The notes under the pieces are model-generated. The model did no database searches and was not told where the DNA came from. It saw nothing but the letters and a program-made list of their open reading frames with translations. Shown here in pieces: positions 7,177 through 16,724 of a stretch of DNA of 64,000 nt (positions within the stretch are counted from its first letter, which is position 1; each line of letters opens with the position of its first letter). Source of the DNA: Nocardia terrae (GTDB lineage: Bacteria; Actinomycetota; Actinomycetes; Mycobacteriales; Mycobacteriaceae). The position numbers and the translations under genes were made by a program. Where the stretch lies: assembly GCF_009760405.1 (NCBI RefSeq), contig NZ_WRPP01000005.1, positions 744,001 through 808,000 on the forward strand. The letters run 5' to 3'.

Positions 7177-9672
7177 TCAGGCGGTTTGCCGGAATCGGGT
7201 ATGGGAGAGTTCGGCCGCGACGAGCAACCAGGTCAGCGCGGCCACCACCAGCAGCACCCGCCCCAGGGTGCGCAGCCACGTCACCTCCAGGACCGCGGCC
7301 GTGGACAGCGTGGCGACCGCGGTCATCCCGAGCGGAAACACCGTCGCCCAGCGCCGCGGATCGTAGCCCGGCCGGAACCGAATCGCTTCGGCCACAACGA
7401 GAATCACATACAGCGCCAGATTGATCGCGAGCAGCACCACGGTCACCACCCGGAGAACGGAATGCGGTGCCCCCGTCCAGTGCTGCCACGCGACCAGCTT
7501 CGATCCGGCCAGCGCCGAGATGGCCAGCGCGCCGGTCATCACCCAGTGATCACCGGCCCCGCGCCAGATCTGGGCGATGTCGAAATGCGTGAACGCCACC
7601 AGGTACAGGATCAATCCGAGCACGAAGAACACCACCGCCGCCGTGGCCAGCCAGTCCCCCACCCCGGCCTGCGCCAGCGTGAGGCCCAGGACCGCGAGTC
7701 CCTCGGTGGACACGCAGACCAGGAACACCGCGCCGGGCATCCGCCGGTTCCAATGACCGATCACCAGCACCAGGATCACCGGCCACACCGTCGCCGCGAT
7801 CACCAACAGCGCCGTGGCCACGAAATGCCAGCCGAGCAAGGAGATCCGGGTCCCGAGCACGGTGGTGGCGGCCACGGCCATCAGGGCGGGCGGCGTATCC
7901 GCCTCGGTCTCCCAGCGGGTATGCGTCCACAGCAGCCTGGACACGAAATCGGTCGCCAGCGCGATCCACACCATCGCGGCGAGCGCCAGCGCCGCCCCCG
8001 ACAGCACCTCGAATCCGGTGAGATGTAATCCCACCGAGATGATTCCGGTAGCCATGACGAAAGCGCCCATGACCGGCGGCAATTCGCGCCACCACCGTCC
8101 GGAGTCGCCCGAGTCGCCGAGCGTGAGCGCCGAGAGCACCGCGGCGGCCAGGATCATGAGCGCCGAAACCAGCAGTGCCACATCGAGTCCGTGGTGGAAG
8201 GCGATGGTTCCGGTCTGCAGCGCCTCGGGCACCTTGGACGCGTACTTCAGCATGGTGCCCAGGTCGATCCCGGAGGGAATCCGGCCGCGCTCGACCGCGT
8301 CGATGGCGGTCGGCTGCAATTCCGGCGGCAGCCCGAGCTCTGTGAGCCGGGTCTTCAAGTCCGCGTGCAGGAACCCGTTCACCAGTGAGCCCAGCACCGC
8401 GACCCCGACCGCCGCGCCGACCTGCCGCATGGTGTTGGTGGCCGCGGCCGCCATGCCCGAATGCTCGCCGGGCACACCGGTCAGCACGGCGGAGGTCAGC
8501 GGCACCACCGCGATGCCGAAGCCGAGTCCGGCGACCGCGAGCGTGGCCGACAGCTCCGCGAATCCTATTGTCCCGTCCAGGGCATGCCGGGTCAGCAGGA
8601 TGCCCGCCGCGCTCAGCACACAGCCGACGATCATGGGCGTGCGCGCGTCGGTGCGCGCCACCCAGTACCCGGCGGCCAGCGACCCGACGATGATCGCCAC
8701 CGCCATCGGCGCGAAGACGCCCGCGGTGCGCGCGGCCGAATAATCGATCATCACCTGCAGATACAGCGCGGTGAAGAAGAAGATCGAGAAGACCCCGAAG
8801 TAGACCGCGAACGCCACCCCCAGCGCGCTGCGCACCAGCGGCAGCCGCAGATACCGGAAATCGAAGACCGGGTTGCGAACCCGCGTCTCGACCGCCACGA
8901 ACCCCAGGAAGGCCAGCCCGCCGAACACGAACAGCGCGACGACCGACGGCGCGCCGTAGCCGCGGTTCTCCCCGCTGATCGCCGCGTAGATCACCGCGCC
9001 GAGCGTGACCGCCCCGAGCAGGGATCCGGCCCAGTCCAGCGGCCCCGGCTGCGGATCGGAGCTCTCGGGCACGTACCGCAGCGCGGCCGCGAACACCACC
9101 CCGCCGATGATCACGTTGAACCAGAAGATCGACCGCCACCCGTAGGCGTCGACCAGCACCCCGCCGAGCACCGGCCCGGCGGCCAGCGCGAGCCCCGACA
9201 CCGCGGACCACACCCCCAGCGCCTTGGCCCGCTGCCGCGCGTCCGGAAACACGTGCCGCAGCACCGATAACGTGCCCGGCTCGGACGCGGCCGCCCCGAG
9301 TCCCATGACCGCGCGCCCGGCGATCAGCATGGGCACGCTGGCCGCCAGCGCCGAAATCACCGATCCCGCACAGAAGATCGCCAACCCGGCGACCATCACC
9401 CGCTTGCGCCCCCACCGGTCACCCAGCGATCCGGCCGCCAGCATCAGGCTCGCGAAGACCAGCGTGTAGCCGTTGACCACCCATTGCAGCAGCGACACAT
9501 CGGTGCTGAGCTCCGACCGGATATCGGCCAGCGCGACGCTGACCACGGTGGTGTCGAGGAAGGTGACGAACAGGACCGCGGTGACGGTGGCCAGGGCGAT
9601 CCCGGGCCGGGCAGCGCCCTTCACATCGATGCCCCGTGGGCGCGACGCGTCACCGGTTGCCGCCACGACCAC
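7177..9672 (-). CDS. MFS drug exporter (DHA2) fused to a SLAC1/TDT-like channel domain, 831 aa
   Basis: Residues about 20-500 are a 14-helix DHA2 major facilitator: FLDTTVVSVALADI in helix 1, GSLGDRWGRKR after helix 2 and the motif-C region LALAAGPVLGGVLV. An ordinary member would end near 500. Here another 300 residues follow with about ten more membrane segments. They contain LPPVMGAFVMATGIISVGLHL and YDPRRWATVFPLGM, marks of the tellurite-resistance/C4-dicarboxylate (TDT, SLAC1) family. The result is a two-transporter fusion. The GTG start at 9672 lies 3 bp after the lipoprotein stop, so the two are translationally coupled. Substrate unknown. Each half is clear; that the joint is real and not a missed stop follows from a continuous frame. 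Confidence 0.85.
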   Translation of the reverse strand: MVVAATGDASRPRGIDVKGAARPGIALATVTAVLFVTFLDTTVVSVALADIRSELSTDVSLLQWVVNGYTLVFASLMLAAGSLGDRWGRKRVMVAGLAIFCAGSVISALAASVPMLIAGRAVMGLGAAASEPGTLSVLRHVFPDARQRAKALGVWSAVSGLALAAGPVLGGVLVDAYGWRSIFWFNVIIGGVVFAAALRYVPESSDPQPGPLDWAGSLLGAVTLGAVIYAAISGENRGYGAPSVVALFVFGGLAFLGFVAVETRVRNPVFDFRYLRLPLVRSALGVAFAVYFGVFSIFFFTALYLQVMIDYSAARTAGVFAPMAVAIIVGSLAAGYWVARTDARTPMIVGCVLSAAGILLTRHALDGTIGFAELSATLAVAGLGFGIAVVPLTSAVLTGVPGEHSGMAAAATNTMRQVGAAVGVAVLGSLVNGFLHADLKTRLTELGLPPELQPTAIDAVERGRIPSGIDLGTMLKYASKVPEALQTGTIAFHHGLDVALLVSALMILAAAVLSALTLGDSGDSGRWWRELPPVMGAFVMATGIISVGLHLTGFEVLSGAALALAAMVWIALATDFVSRLLWTHTRWETEADTPPALMAVAATTVLGTRISLLGWHFVATALLVIAATVWPVILVLVIGHWNRRMPGAVFLVCVSTEGLAVLGLTLAQAGVGDWLATAAVVFFVLGLILYLVAFTHFDIAQIWRGAGDHWVMTGALAISALAGSKLVAWQHWTGAPHSVLRVVTVVLLAINLALYVILVVAEAIRFRPGYDPRRWATVFPLGMTAVATLSTAAVLEVTWLRTLGRVLLVVAALTWLLVAAELSHTRFRQTA

Positions 9673-9675
9673 AGG

Positions 9676-10185
9676 TTACGTGGCAACCGGACGACTCCCC
9701 GCCAGCAACGCGAACCCCGCGCGGCGCTCGCTCGACAGGACGGTCAGCATGCCCGGCGTCAGCTGGGCCTGCAGCGCCGACCACGGGATCGTGACATCGA
9801 GCCTGCTCGCGGCCTCGGCGGTGACCTGCGTCGGCCGGTCCGGCAGGCTGCCGACGTAGGCCGACAGCGCCTGGACCATGCCGTCGTCGAATTCCCGTCC
9901 AGCGGACCAGTTCACGCCCTTGCCTTCGGCTTTCACCTGCGGCACCTCGACATCGAAGCTGACCTGGGACCTGCCGTTGCCGGTGCCGGCGAGGTGGTCC
10001 ATGGTGACGACGAACCGCCCGTCCTGCCGCTGGTCCGCGGTGGGTTCGGCGGTGGTGGGCCGGACGGTGGTGACGGCGGGCGTGCCGACGCCGCCGGGAC
10101 CGGCGGACGCGTGCTGCGCCTCACACGCCGCGAGGCCGAAGGACACGGCGCACACGGCCAGAACTGCGGCGGACTTCACCCGCAT
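9676..10185 (-). CDS. Small lipoprotein, 169 aa
   Basis: The ATG at 10185 is preceded by GGAGG at 6 nt. The signal peptide MRVKSAAVLAVCAVSFGLAAC ends in a lipobox (LAAC), so the mature protein should be lipid-anchored outside the membrane. A Thr/Pro-rich linker follows, then a compact domain (VVTMDHLAGTGNGRSQVSFDVEVPQVKAEG) that I do not recognise. It is the first gene of a two-gene operon with the MFS-TDT fusion and may assist that transporter; this rests on coupling alone. Confidence 0.75.
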   Translation of the reverse strand: MRVKSAAVLAVCAVSFGLAACEAQHASAGPGGVGTPAVTTVRPTTAEPTADQRQDGRFVVTMDHLAGTGNGRSQVSFDVEVPQVKAEGKGVNWSAGREFDDGMVQALSAYVGSLPDRPTQVTAEAASRLDVTIPWSALQAQLTPGMLTVLSSERRAGFALLAGSRPVAT

Positions 10186-10412
10186 GGGATGCCTCCAGAA
10201 TGGTCGGGGGCGCATGCTCGGCGTGACGCCCACGACCAGGTTCCGACGGGTTGCTTGGCGGCCACCAATGAATCACCAATGGCGCGGGCCGGTTGACGCT
10301 CCCGGCCATTCCGGCAGGATCCTCCACGATGAATGCAGCCGATCGGTGCAGGATAGTCGGCGAATCATCACTTACTCCGTCCTCTAGACTCCCAAACGGG
10401 AAGGTCGGTTTG

Positions 10413-13328
10413 TTGAGGTTTGCCGTACTGGGTGAGGTCCGCGCATGGCGGGGGGACACGCCTTTGGATCTGGGTCCGCCACAGCGGCGTGCCGTACTCG
10501 CGGCCCTGTTGCTGCGCGAGGGCAAGGCGGTCACCGCCGCCGAGCTGGTCGAGGGCATCTGGGGCGAGGACCCGGTGCTGCGCGCGGTGCCCGCGCTGCG
10601 CACGCACGTCGCCAAGTTGCGCCGCGAGCTGGAACCCGAACGCGTCAACCGCGGTCCCTCCACAATGCTCATCTCCATCGGCGACGGCTACGCGCTGCGA
10701 CTTCCGCCGGGCCACACCGATATCGAAGCGGTCGAGGACCACGTCGCCGAGGCCGAGCGGCTGCGCGACGAACATCCCGACCGCGCCCGCGCGACCCTGG
10801 AATCGGCGCTCGGCCACTGGCAGGGCGCCGCGCTGGGCGGGCTGCCCGGCCCCTACGCCGAACGCCAGCGGGCCCGGCTCGAGGAATGGCGGCTGTCCAT
10901 TCTCGAGGATCGCCTCGCCCTCGATATCGAAACCGGCCGCTGCGCCGACGCGGTCGCCGAGCTCGGCCCGCTCATCGAGGAGCATCCGCTGCGCGAGCGC
11001 TTCCGCGCCCTGCTCATGACCGCGCTCTATCACAGCGGCCGCCAGGCCGAGGCGCTCGAGGAATACGGCCGCGCCCGCCGCGCCCTGGTCGACGGCGTCG
11101 GCGTCGAACCCGGCCCCGAGCTCAGCGAGGTGCACGCACGGATCCTGCGCGCCGAACTGCCGCCGGTGCTGCGACCCGCCCGCGCGGTGGTCGCCCCGGC
11201 CCAATTGCCGCCCGACATCGCCGATTTCACCGGGCGCTCGAAGGTCGCCGAGGAGATCGCGGCTCAGCTGACCGGCGGCGGACCCGCGGTCGCCATCTCG
11301 GCGGTCGGCGGCATGGGCGGGGTCGGCAAGACCACCCTGGCCTTGCACATCGCCCATCAGGTGCGTGACCGATTCCCCGACGGGCAGCTGTATGTGAACC
11401 TGCGCGGCGTGGACCCCGAACCGGTGCCGCCCGGCGACGCGCTCGGCGGCTTCCTGCGCGGGCTCGGAGTCGCCGAGGGCGATATCCCGCCCGCCGTGGA
11501 CGATCGGGCCGCACAACTGCGAACCCTGTTGAGCGACAAACGGATTCTGGTCGTACTCGACAATGCCCGCGACAGCGCCCAGGTGTCGCAGCTGCTGCCC
11601 GGCACGCCCGGCACGGCCGTGCTGATCACCAGTCGCTCGGCGCTCACCGAACTGCCCCTGGCCGTGTGCCGTACCCGCCTCGACGTGCTCGAGCGCGAGG
11701 AGGCCATGACGCTGCTGACCCGCATTCTCGGCACCGAACGCGTTGCGGCCGAACGGGATGCGGCCTACGCCGTCATCGAGCAGTGCGCCTGTCTCCCCCT
11801 GGCCGTGCGCATCGTCGGGGCGCGGCTGGCGGTACGACCGCAGTGGACCATCGCCTCGCTGGCCGACCGGCTGGCCGACGAGAGCCGCCGCCTCGAGGTG
11901 CTGCAGACCGGCGACCTCACCCTGGAGGCCGCCTTCCGGCTCGGCTACGGCCAGCTGAATGCCGAGCAGGCCAGGGCATTTCGCATGCTGGCCCGCGCCG
12001 ACGTCCCGGACTTCCCGGTGGACGGCGCGGCCGCGCTGCTGGGCGTGCCGGTACCGCAGGCCGAGCTGGTCTGCGAGTCGCTGGTGGATCTGAGCCTGCT
12101 GGAGACGCCCGCGCCCGGCCGCTACCGCTTCCACGACCTGCTGCGGCTGTTCGCGGCCGCCCTGGCCGGGACCGCCGCCGGCCGCGACGCCGCCGAACGC
12201 GAGTCCGAGATCGTGATCCGGCTGCTCGACTACTACCTGGCCAGCACCAAGAACCTGCTCGGCGCACTGGATTACAGCAACACCACGCTGCTGCTGGTCC
12301 CCACCACCGTGCCCGGCCACACCTTCACCGGCGGCGCGGAGGGCCAGTCCTGGAACGACATCGAGCGGCCGGTCATCATCGCACTGCACCGCCAGGCGGC
12401 CCGGCTGGGCGGCCGGGCGGTGGCGCTGGCCGCCGATCTGGCCTGGGTGATGTCGGAGCTGATGGACACCGGCAGCCGGGCCCGCGAGCTCGCCGACGGC
12501 TTGAAGGCGCTGCTGGACACCGCGGTTCGCGACGACGACCACGCCAGCGCCCGCCGGTTGCGGGTGGCGCTGGGCGCGATGATGCAGATCGGGCTCGGCG
12601 AGGTGGAGGCGAGTCTGGAGTTCCTGCAGCCGATTTCGCAGCCCGCCGACGACGCCGAACGCCGGTTGCAGGTGCTGGCCGAGATCCTGCTCGGGGTGGC
12701 GGATCGGCGGGTGGGCAATACCAAGGATTCCCATCGGCACTACGCCAATGCCATCGCCTGGACGCGGGCGCTCGACGATCGGTCGCTGGAGGCGTGGATT
12801 CTGGCGCTGGCCACCCGCACGCTGTGCGAGTCCGGGCAGTACGCCGAGGCGGTCGCGGTGGCCGAGCGGGCCATCGAACTGGCCCGGGAATCCTCGAATG
12901 CCGTCGCGTTGGGCTGGGCCACCCACGAATTGGCCGCCACCCGTTCGATGCTCGGCGAGCACCGGCTCGCGCTGGAGTTGGCCGAGGACGCGGTGGCGAT
13001 GACCCATCGCAACGGCGTGCGGCTCTGGGAGGGCTGGGCCCGCACCCGCCTGGCCCAGATCCATCTGCGGGCCGGGAACGACGCGGCCGCCGAATGCGAG
13101 GCGACCCAGGCGCTGCGCCTGCTCAGCAAGGCCGCCGATCCACTCGACAGGGCCCGGGCCCTGTCCCTGCGCGCCACTGCCCGCGCCGCGCGCGGTGACA
13201 CCGAGGCCGCCGCCCGCGAGCACTCCGACGCCGCGGAGATCTTCGCCCGGGCCGGGCTGCCCGCCCCCACGCTGGCGACCCTGTTCGCGCCGCCCGCCGT
13301 GCGATCGCCCGGCAGCGCCGCCCAATAG
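10413..13328 (+). CDS. AfsR/SARP-family regulator with NB-ARC and TPR domains, 971 aa
   Basis: AfsR-type architecture: winged helix (FAVLGEVRAWRGDTPLDLGPPQRRAVLAALLL...), BTAD domain ending GVEPGPELSEVHARIL, NB-ARC ATPase with Walker A GGMGGVGKTTLA (lysine about 306) and VLDNARD, then TPR-like repeats. Family members integrate a signal through ATP and TPR regions and activate antibiotic-type gene sets. The TTG at 10413 is chosen because GGGAAGG lies 8 nt upstream and the conserved domain begins at once. ATG codons at 10293 and 10329 in the same frame are alternatives. It is convergent with the acyl-CoA dehydrogenase gene and shares a terminator with it. Confidence 0.85.
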   Translation: MRFAVLGEVRAWRGDTPLDLGPPQRRAVLAALLLREGKAVTAAELVEGIWGEDPVLRAVPALRTHVAKLRRELEPERVNRGPSTMLISIGDGYALRLPPGHTDIEAVEDHVAEAERLRDEHPDRARATLESALGHWQGAALGGLPGPYAERQRARLEEWRLSILEDRLALDIETGRCADAVAELGPLIEEHPLRERFRALLMTALYHSGRQAEALEEYGRARRALVDGVGVEPGPELSEVHARILRAELPPVLRPARAVVAPAQLPPDIADFTGRSKVAEEIAAQLTGGGPAVAISAVGGMGGVGKTTLALHIAHQVRDRFPDGQLYVNLRGVDPEPVPPGDALGGFLRGLGVAEGDIPPAVDDRAAQLRTLLSDKRILVVLDNARDSAQVSQLLPGTPGTAVLITSRSALTELPLAVCRTRLDVLEREEAMTLLTRILGTERVAAERDAAYAVIEQCACLPLAVRIVGARLAVRPQWTIASLADRLADESRRLEVLQTGDLTLEAAFRLGYGQLNAEQARAFRMLARADVPDFPVDGAAALLGVPVPQAELVCESLVDLSLLETPAPGRYRFHDLLRLFAAALAGTAAGRDAAERESEIVIRLLDYYLASTKNLLGALDYSNTTLLLVPTTVPGHTFTGGAEGQSWNDIERPVIIALHRQAARLGGRAVALAADLAWVMSELMDTGSRARELADGLKALLDTAVRDDDHASARRLRVALGAMMQIGLGEVEASLEFLQPISQPADDAERRLQVLAEILLGVADRRVGNTKDSHRHYANAIAWTRALDDRSLEAWILALATRTLCESGQYAEAVAVAERAIELARESSNAVALGWATHELAATRSMLGEHRLALELAEDAVAMTHRNGVRLWEGWARTRLAQIHLRAGNDAAAECEATQALRLLSKAADPLDRARALSLRATARAARGDTEAAAREHSDAAEIFARAGLPAPTLATLFAPPAVRSPGSAAQ

Positions 13329-13379
13329 AGAACGTTTATTCGCTTTTTATCGCCGCATGGGAGTGTCCAACCACGCGGG

Positions 13380-13406
13380 TGCCCCGGGGCTGCAACACCC
13401 GGGGCA
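13380..13406. terminator. Bidirectional terminator hairpin
   Basis: TGCCCCGGG (13380-13388) and CCCGGGGCA (13398-13406) form a perfect 9-bp stem with a 9-nt loop between two convergent genes. There is no long T run, as is usual in actinomycetes. Confidence 0.7.
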
Positions 13407-13467
13407 TTCGCGTGACGTGGTCGGGCCCGCGTGCGTGCGAGGGGTGTGCACACGGCCGGCCGGGTCT

Positions 13468-14301
13468 TCAGTACTCGACCGTGTCCAACCAGGAGCCGAG
13501 CCGGCGGAGCTGGGCCGTGGCGGTGCCCGCTTCGAATTCGGCGCGTTTGGCGGCGGTGAAGTAGCGCTGCATCGGGTAGTCGAGGTAGATGCCCGTGCTG
13601 GCGTGAATGTGAACCGCGGAGTGGGCGACCCGGTGACCGGCCTCGGCCGCCCAGAATTTCGCCACCGCGAGCTCGGATTCGGCCGGAAGGGAATGCGATT
13701 CGCGCCAGGCGGCCTGCCAGAGAGTGAGCCGGACGGCTTCGACGTCGATATAGGCGTCGGCCAGGCGTTGCCGGACGGCTTGGAAACTGCCGATGGGCTT
13801 GTCGAATTGCTTTCTGGTGCGGGCGTATTCACAGGTCATTTCCAGCGCCCGCTCGACGATTCCCAATTGCAGCGCGCAGGTGGCGAGCGTCGCGCGCCGG
13901 GCCGCCCAGGCCGCCGCCTCGGACGCGGCGATCATGTTCGCCTCCGGCACCGAAGCCGCCCGCAATTCGATCAGCGCCGCATCGGTGCCGTTGACCAGCT
14001 GCTGCTCGGTGATCGTGAGGCCCTCGGTGTCGCGATCCAGGAAGAACAGGCGCGATCCGGCACCCGTGCGGGCTTCGACGAGGAACGCATCCGCGAAAGC
14101 CGCTGCGGCGACCGCCGACTGCGAACCGTCGAGCAGCCAGCCGTCCGCACCCGGCTCGGCGTCGAAGGCGGCGAACTCGAGAGCCGCTTCCAGATCGGTG
14201 TCCGCGCCGCACAACTCGGTCTGCTCGACGACATCTCGCGGTAGCACCGCGACCGGGCGGTACCCCCGACCGGGGTAGCGCACCCTATTGCCGTGCGGCA
14301 C
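13468..14301 (-). CDS. Acyl-CoA dehydrogenase-like protein lacking the N-terminal domain, 277 aa
   Basis: The C-terminal two thirds match the acyl-CoA dehydrogenase fold: the helical bundle with YARTRKQFDKPIGSFQAVRQRLAD, then HIHASTGIYLDYPMQRYF. The middle beta domain is present (WLLDGSQ, LFFLDRD). The N-terminal helical domain, about 110 residues in the usual 380-residue enzyme, is missing. The frame starts with GTG at 14301, only 21 bp from the divergent flavoenzyme gene. It may be a truncated relic, or one subunit of a heteromeric enzyme of the kind known in mycobacterial sterol catabolism, though no partner lies nearby. The family is firm; activity is doubtful. Confidence 0.75.
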   Translation of the reverse strand: MPHGNRVRYPGRGYRPVAVLPRDVVEQTELCGADTDLEAALEFAAFDAEPGADGWLLDGSQSAVAAAAFADAFLVEARTGAGSRLFFLDRDTEGLTITEQQLVNGTDAALIELRAASVPEANMIAASEAAAWAARRATLATCALQLGIVERALEMTCEYARTRKQFDKPIGSFQAVRQRLADAYIDVEAVRLTLWQAAWRESHSLPAESELAVAKFWAAEAGHRVAHSAVHIHASTGIYLDYPMQRYFTAAKRAEFEAGTATAQLRRLGSWLDTVEY

Positions 14302-14322
14302 TGCGCATTCGATATTTGCTCA

Positions 14323-15315
14323 ATGAATGTGGTGGCGGCGCTCCGGCTCAATATGACCAATGTCGACGACCCCGCGGCCGAGCATCGGGCACGCTATCGG
14401 GCCGCCCTGGACATGGCCGAATACGCCGATCGATGCGGGTTCGCCGTCGTCAATTGCGAAGAGCACCACGGCTCGGGCACCGGATGGCTGCCCGCTCCAC
14501 TGCTGCTGGGCGCGGCGCTGGCGGCGCGCACCGAACGGATGCGGATCAGCATCGGCGCGCTGCTCGTCCCGCTCTACGACCCGGTCCGGCTGGCCGAGGA
14601 CCTGGCGGTCCTGGACAACCTGTGCGACGGCCGGTTGACCGTGGTCGCCGGAATCGGTTACCGGCCAGAGGAATACGCCGCGCTGGGCCGGGATTTCACG
14701 CGCCGCGGCAAGCTGATGGACGAGGCCCTCGAGCTCATGTTCGCGGCCTGGCGCAACGAGCCGATCCAGCGCGGCGGCCAGCCCTTCCACGTCACCCCCA
14801 AACCCTTCACGACCCCGCACCCGCAGTTGCTGATCGCCGGGATGAGCAAGGCGGCGGCGCGGCGAGCGGCACGCTTCGGTCTGCCGCTGTCGCTGCCGAT
14901 GGCCCTGCCCGAGGTGGAGCAGCTCTACTACCAGGAGCTCACGCGCTGCGGCACAACGGGATTCGTCCACAAACCGTTGCCCGCCAGCAAACTGACCCTG
15001 CTGCACCCGGATCCGGACGCGGCCTGGCACGCCTACGCCCCGCACATCCTCACCGAGATCCGCGAGTACTCCTCCTGGCGGCGCGACGGGGTACCGCGCC
15101 CGCACGAGGTCCCACCGGTCGCGGTCGAACAACGGCGCTCCCACAGCTATCTGGAGATCCTCACCCCCGGCGAGCTGCGCGATCAAATCGCGGCCGGGCG
15201 CACCGAAATCCTGATGAATCCGCTGATCGGCGGCCTGCCGATCGACGAGGGCTGGGCGAGCCTGCGGCTGCTCGGCGACGAGGTGCTGTCGGGCATCGCG
15301 GCCCCGATCGCGTGA
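14323..15315 (+). CDS. LLM-class (luciferase-like) flavin-dependent oxidoreductase, 330 aa
   Basis: A bacterial-luciferase/F420-type TIM barrel. It has an N-terminal strand ALRLNMTNV, CGFAVVNCEEHHG, then IGALLVPLYDPVRLAEDLAVLDNLCDGRLTVVAGIGYRPEEYAALG, typical of monooxygenases using FMNH2 or F420H2. The ATG at 14323 is chosen since the fold begins immediately; an in-frame ATG lies 30 nt upstream. It is followed after 14 bp by the condensation-domain gene and probably co-transcribed with it. Substrate unknown. Confidence 0.85.
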   Translation: MNVVAALRLNMTNVDDPAAEHRARYRAALDMAEYADRCGFAVVNCEEHHGSGTGWLPAPLLLGAALAARTERMRISIGALLVPLYDPVRLAEDLAVLDNLCDGRLTVVAGIGYRPEEYAALGRDFTRRGKLMDEALELMFAAWRNEPIQRGGQPFHVTPKPFTTPHPQLLIAGMSKAAARRAARFGLPLSLPMALPEVEQLYYQELTRCGTTGFVHKPLPASKLTLLHPDPDAAWHAYAPHILTEIREYSSWRRDGVPRPHEVPPVAVEQRRSHSYLEILTPGELRDQIAAGRTEILMNPLIGGLPIDEGWASLRLLGDEVLSGIAAPIA

Positions 15316-15329
15316 ACAGGAGAACGACC

Positions 15330-16598
15330 ATGACAGACCTGCGCCCCGGCCGGCTCACCGCCGCCGCCCGGAAATTCCTCACCTGGGACCCGAATCCGGC
15401 GATCTTCGGGGTCACCATCCCGTGCCCGGTCCCGGTCGCGATGGGCCGCGAGGACGCCCAGCGGCTGCTCAACGCGGTCATCGACAATCACGAATCCCTG
15501 CGCAGCCGCTACAGCTACGGCGAGGGCGCGGCGTGCGAGATCGAACCGCCCTCCGGCGGCGTCCTGGATCCGTCGCGCATCGAGGTGCGCACCGTCGATA
15601 TCGAGGAGTTCGATCCCGCCGCGCTCATGGCCCTGCTCGACCGGGAGACCGCCGCGGCCAACCTGCGCCTGGATCCGGCCGCGGGCAAGGTCGTCACCGC
15701 CACCCTGTTCACCCGTTCCCACGACGTGAACATCCTGCTGGTCACCGCACACCATGCCGCGGTCGACGCCGTCGCCATGTGGGTGCTCTACGACGACATC
15801 GCCACCTATGTCCGGCAATGGGAAGCCGGAGAACCGATCTCGCTGCTGCCCGAGTCGACCACCGGTTCGGAGTGGGCGGAATTCCTCGACGGCTACGCCC
15901 CGTCCCGGGTGGGCGAGCTCGACTACTGGCTGGCCTCCTCCGATATCGAAGGCCGCCGGGAAACCCGTTCGGCCACACCGAAATCGGCCCATTTCGACGG
16001 CGTCATCGACGGCGCGCTCGCACGCCGCCTGCTGACCGAACTGCCCGCCGCCTTCGACGCCAGCTACACCCGGATCCTGCTGGTCGCATTGGGTTTGGCC
16101 ATCGAGGACGTGACCGGGCAGGCACGATCCATCCAGGTCCAGAAGCACGGCCGCTACAGCCGCCTGCGCCCCGGCACCGACCTGTCGCGCACGGTCGCCT
16201 GGATCTCCGACGACTACCCCTGGCTGCTGCGACCGGTTCAGGGCAGCCTGGAGACGCGCCTGCGCGACGCCATCGCCGACTACCCTCCGAACCCGGAGGA
16301 CTTCACCCTGCTGTGCTGGCATCACCCCGAAAGCTGGCCGCACTTCACGACTTTCAACTTCCCCAAGTTCTATTTCAACTTCGTCGGCGACGTGGGCGTG
16401 TGGATTCCGGACGCCCAGTCGCGCGAGCAGTCCCGCCTGACCATGTTCGACCTGAGCATGCTCCTGGGCACCAGCAAGCCCGAGGGCGTCGAGCAGGTGC
16501 ACTATTCGGTGCACTCCCCCGACGGCGGCCTCGGCGCCGAGCGCATGCGGGCCATCATGACCCGCTGGCTGTCCATCCTCGAAACCGTCCGGACCTAG
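15330..16598 (+). CDS. Stand-alone condensation/acyltransferase-domain protein, 422 aa
   Basis: A single domain of the NRPS-condensation/PapA-type acyltransferase superfamily. The catalytic motif HHAAVDA is at residues 141-147 (canonical HHxxxDG, here with Ala last). Near the C-terminus FYFNFVG corresponds to the FNYLG-like motif of the fold. There is no adenylation or carrier domain here or in the neighbours. It would make an amide or ester from acyl/aminoacyl-CoA or a carrier supplied in trans. AGGAG lies 7 nt before the ATG. Downstream partner of the LLM flavoenzyme. PapA-like ester formation and peptide-type condensation cannot be told apart from sequence alone. Confidence 0.75.
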   Translation: MTDLRPGRLTAAARKFLTWDPNPAIFGVTIPCPVPVAMGREDAQRLLNAVIDNHESLRSRYSYGEGAACEIEPPSGGVLDPSRIEVRTVDIEEFDPAALMALLDRETAAANLRLDPAAGKVVTATLFTRSHDVNILLVTAHHAAVDAVAMWVLYDDIATYVRQWEAGEPISLLPESTTGSEWAEFLDGYAPSRVGELDYWLASSDIEGRRETRSATPKSAHFDGVIDGALARRLLTELPAAFDASYTRILLVALGLAIEDVTGQARSIQVQKHGRYSRLRPGTDLSRTVAWISDDYPWLLRPVQGSLETRLRDAIADYPPNPEDFTLLCWHHPESWPHFTTFNFPKFYFNFVGDVGVWIPDAQSREQSRLTMFDLSMLLGTSKPEGVEQVHYSVHSPDGGLGAERMRAIMTRWLSILETVRT

Positions 16599-16724
16599 TA
16601 ACCGACTCGGCCCCGCTTCTTCGGCGTCTCCGGCATACGCCTGTGGTTAGATAGCGCGCAGTTTCGCCCTATGTTTGCTGTGCTTCGAACCTATTGGCTG
16701 TGATCAGCGGTGGAGGCGGGCTCT

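Noticed and set aside
10368..13325. 985-codon open frame opposite the AfsR-like gene
   Set aside because: Low-complexity Gln/Gly/His-rich translation without motifs; the plus-strand gene explains the region.
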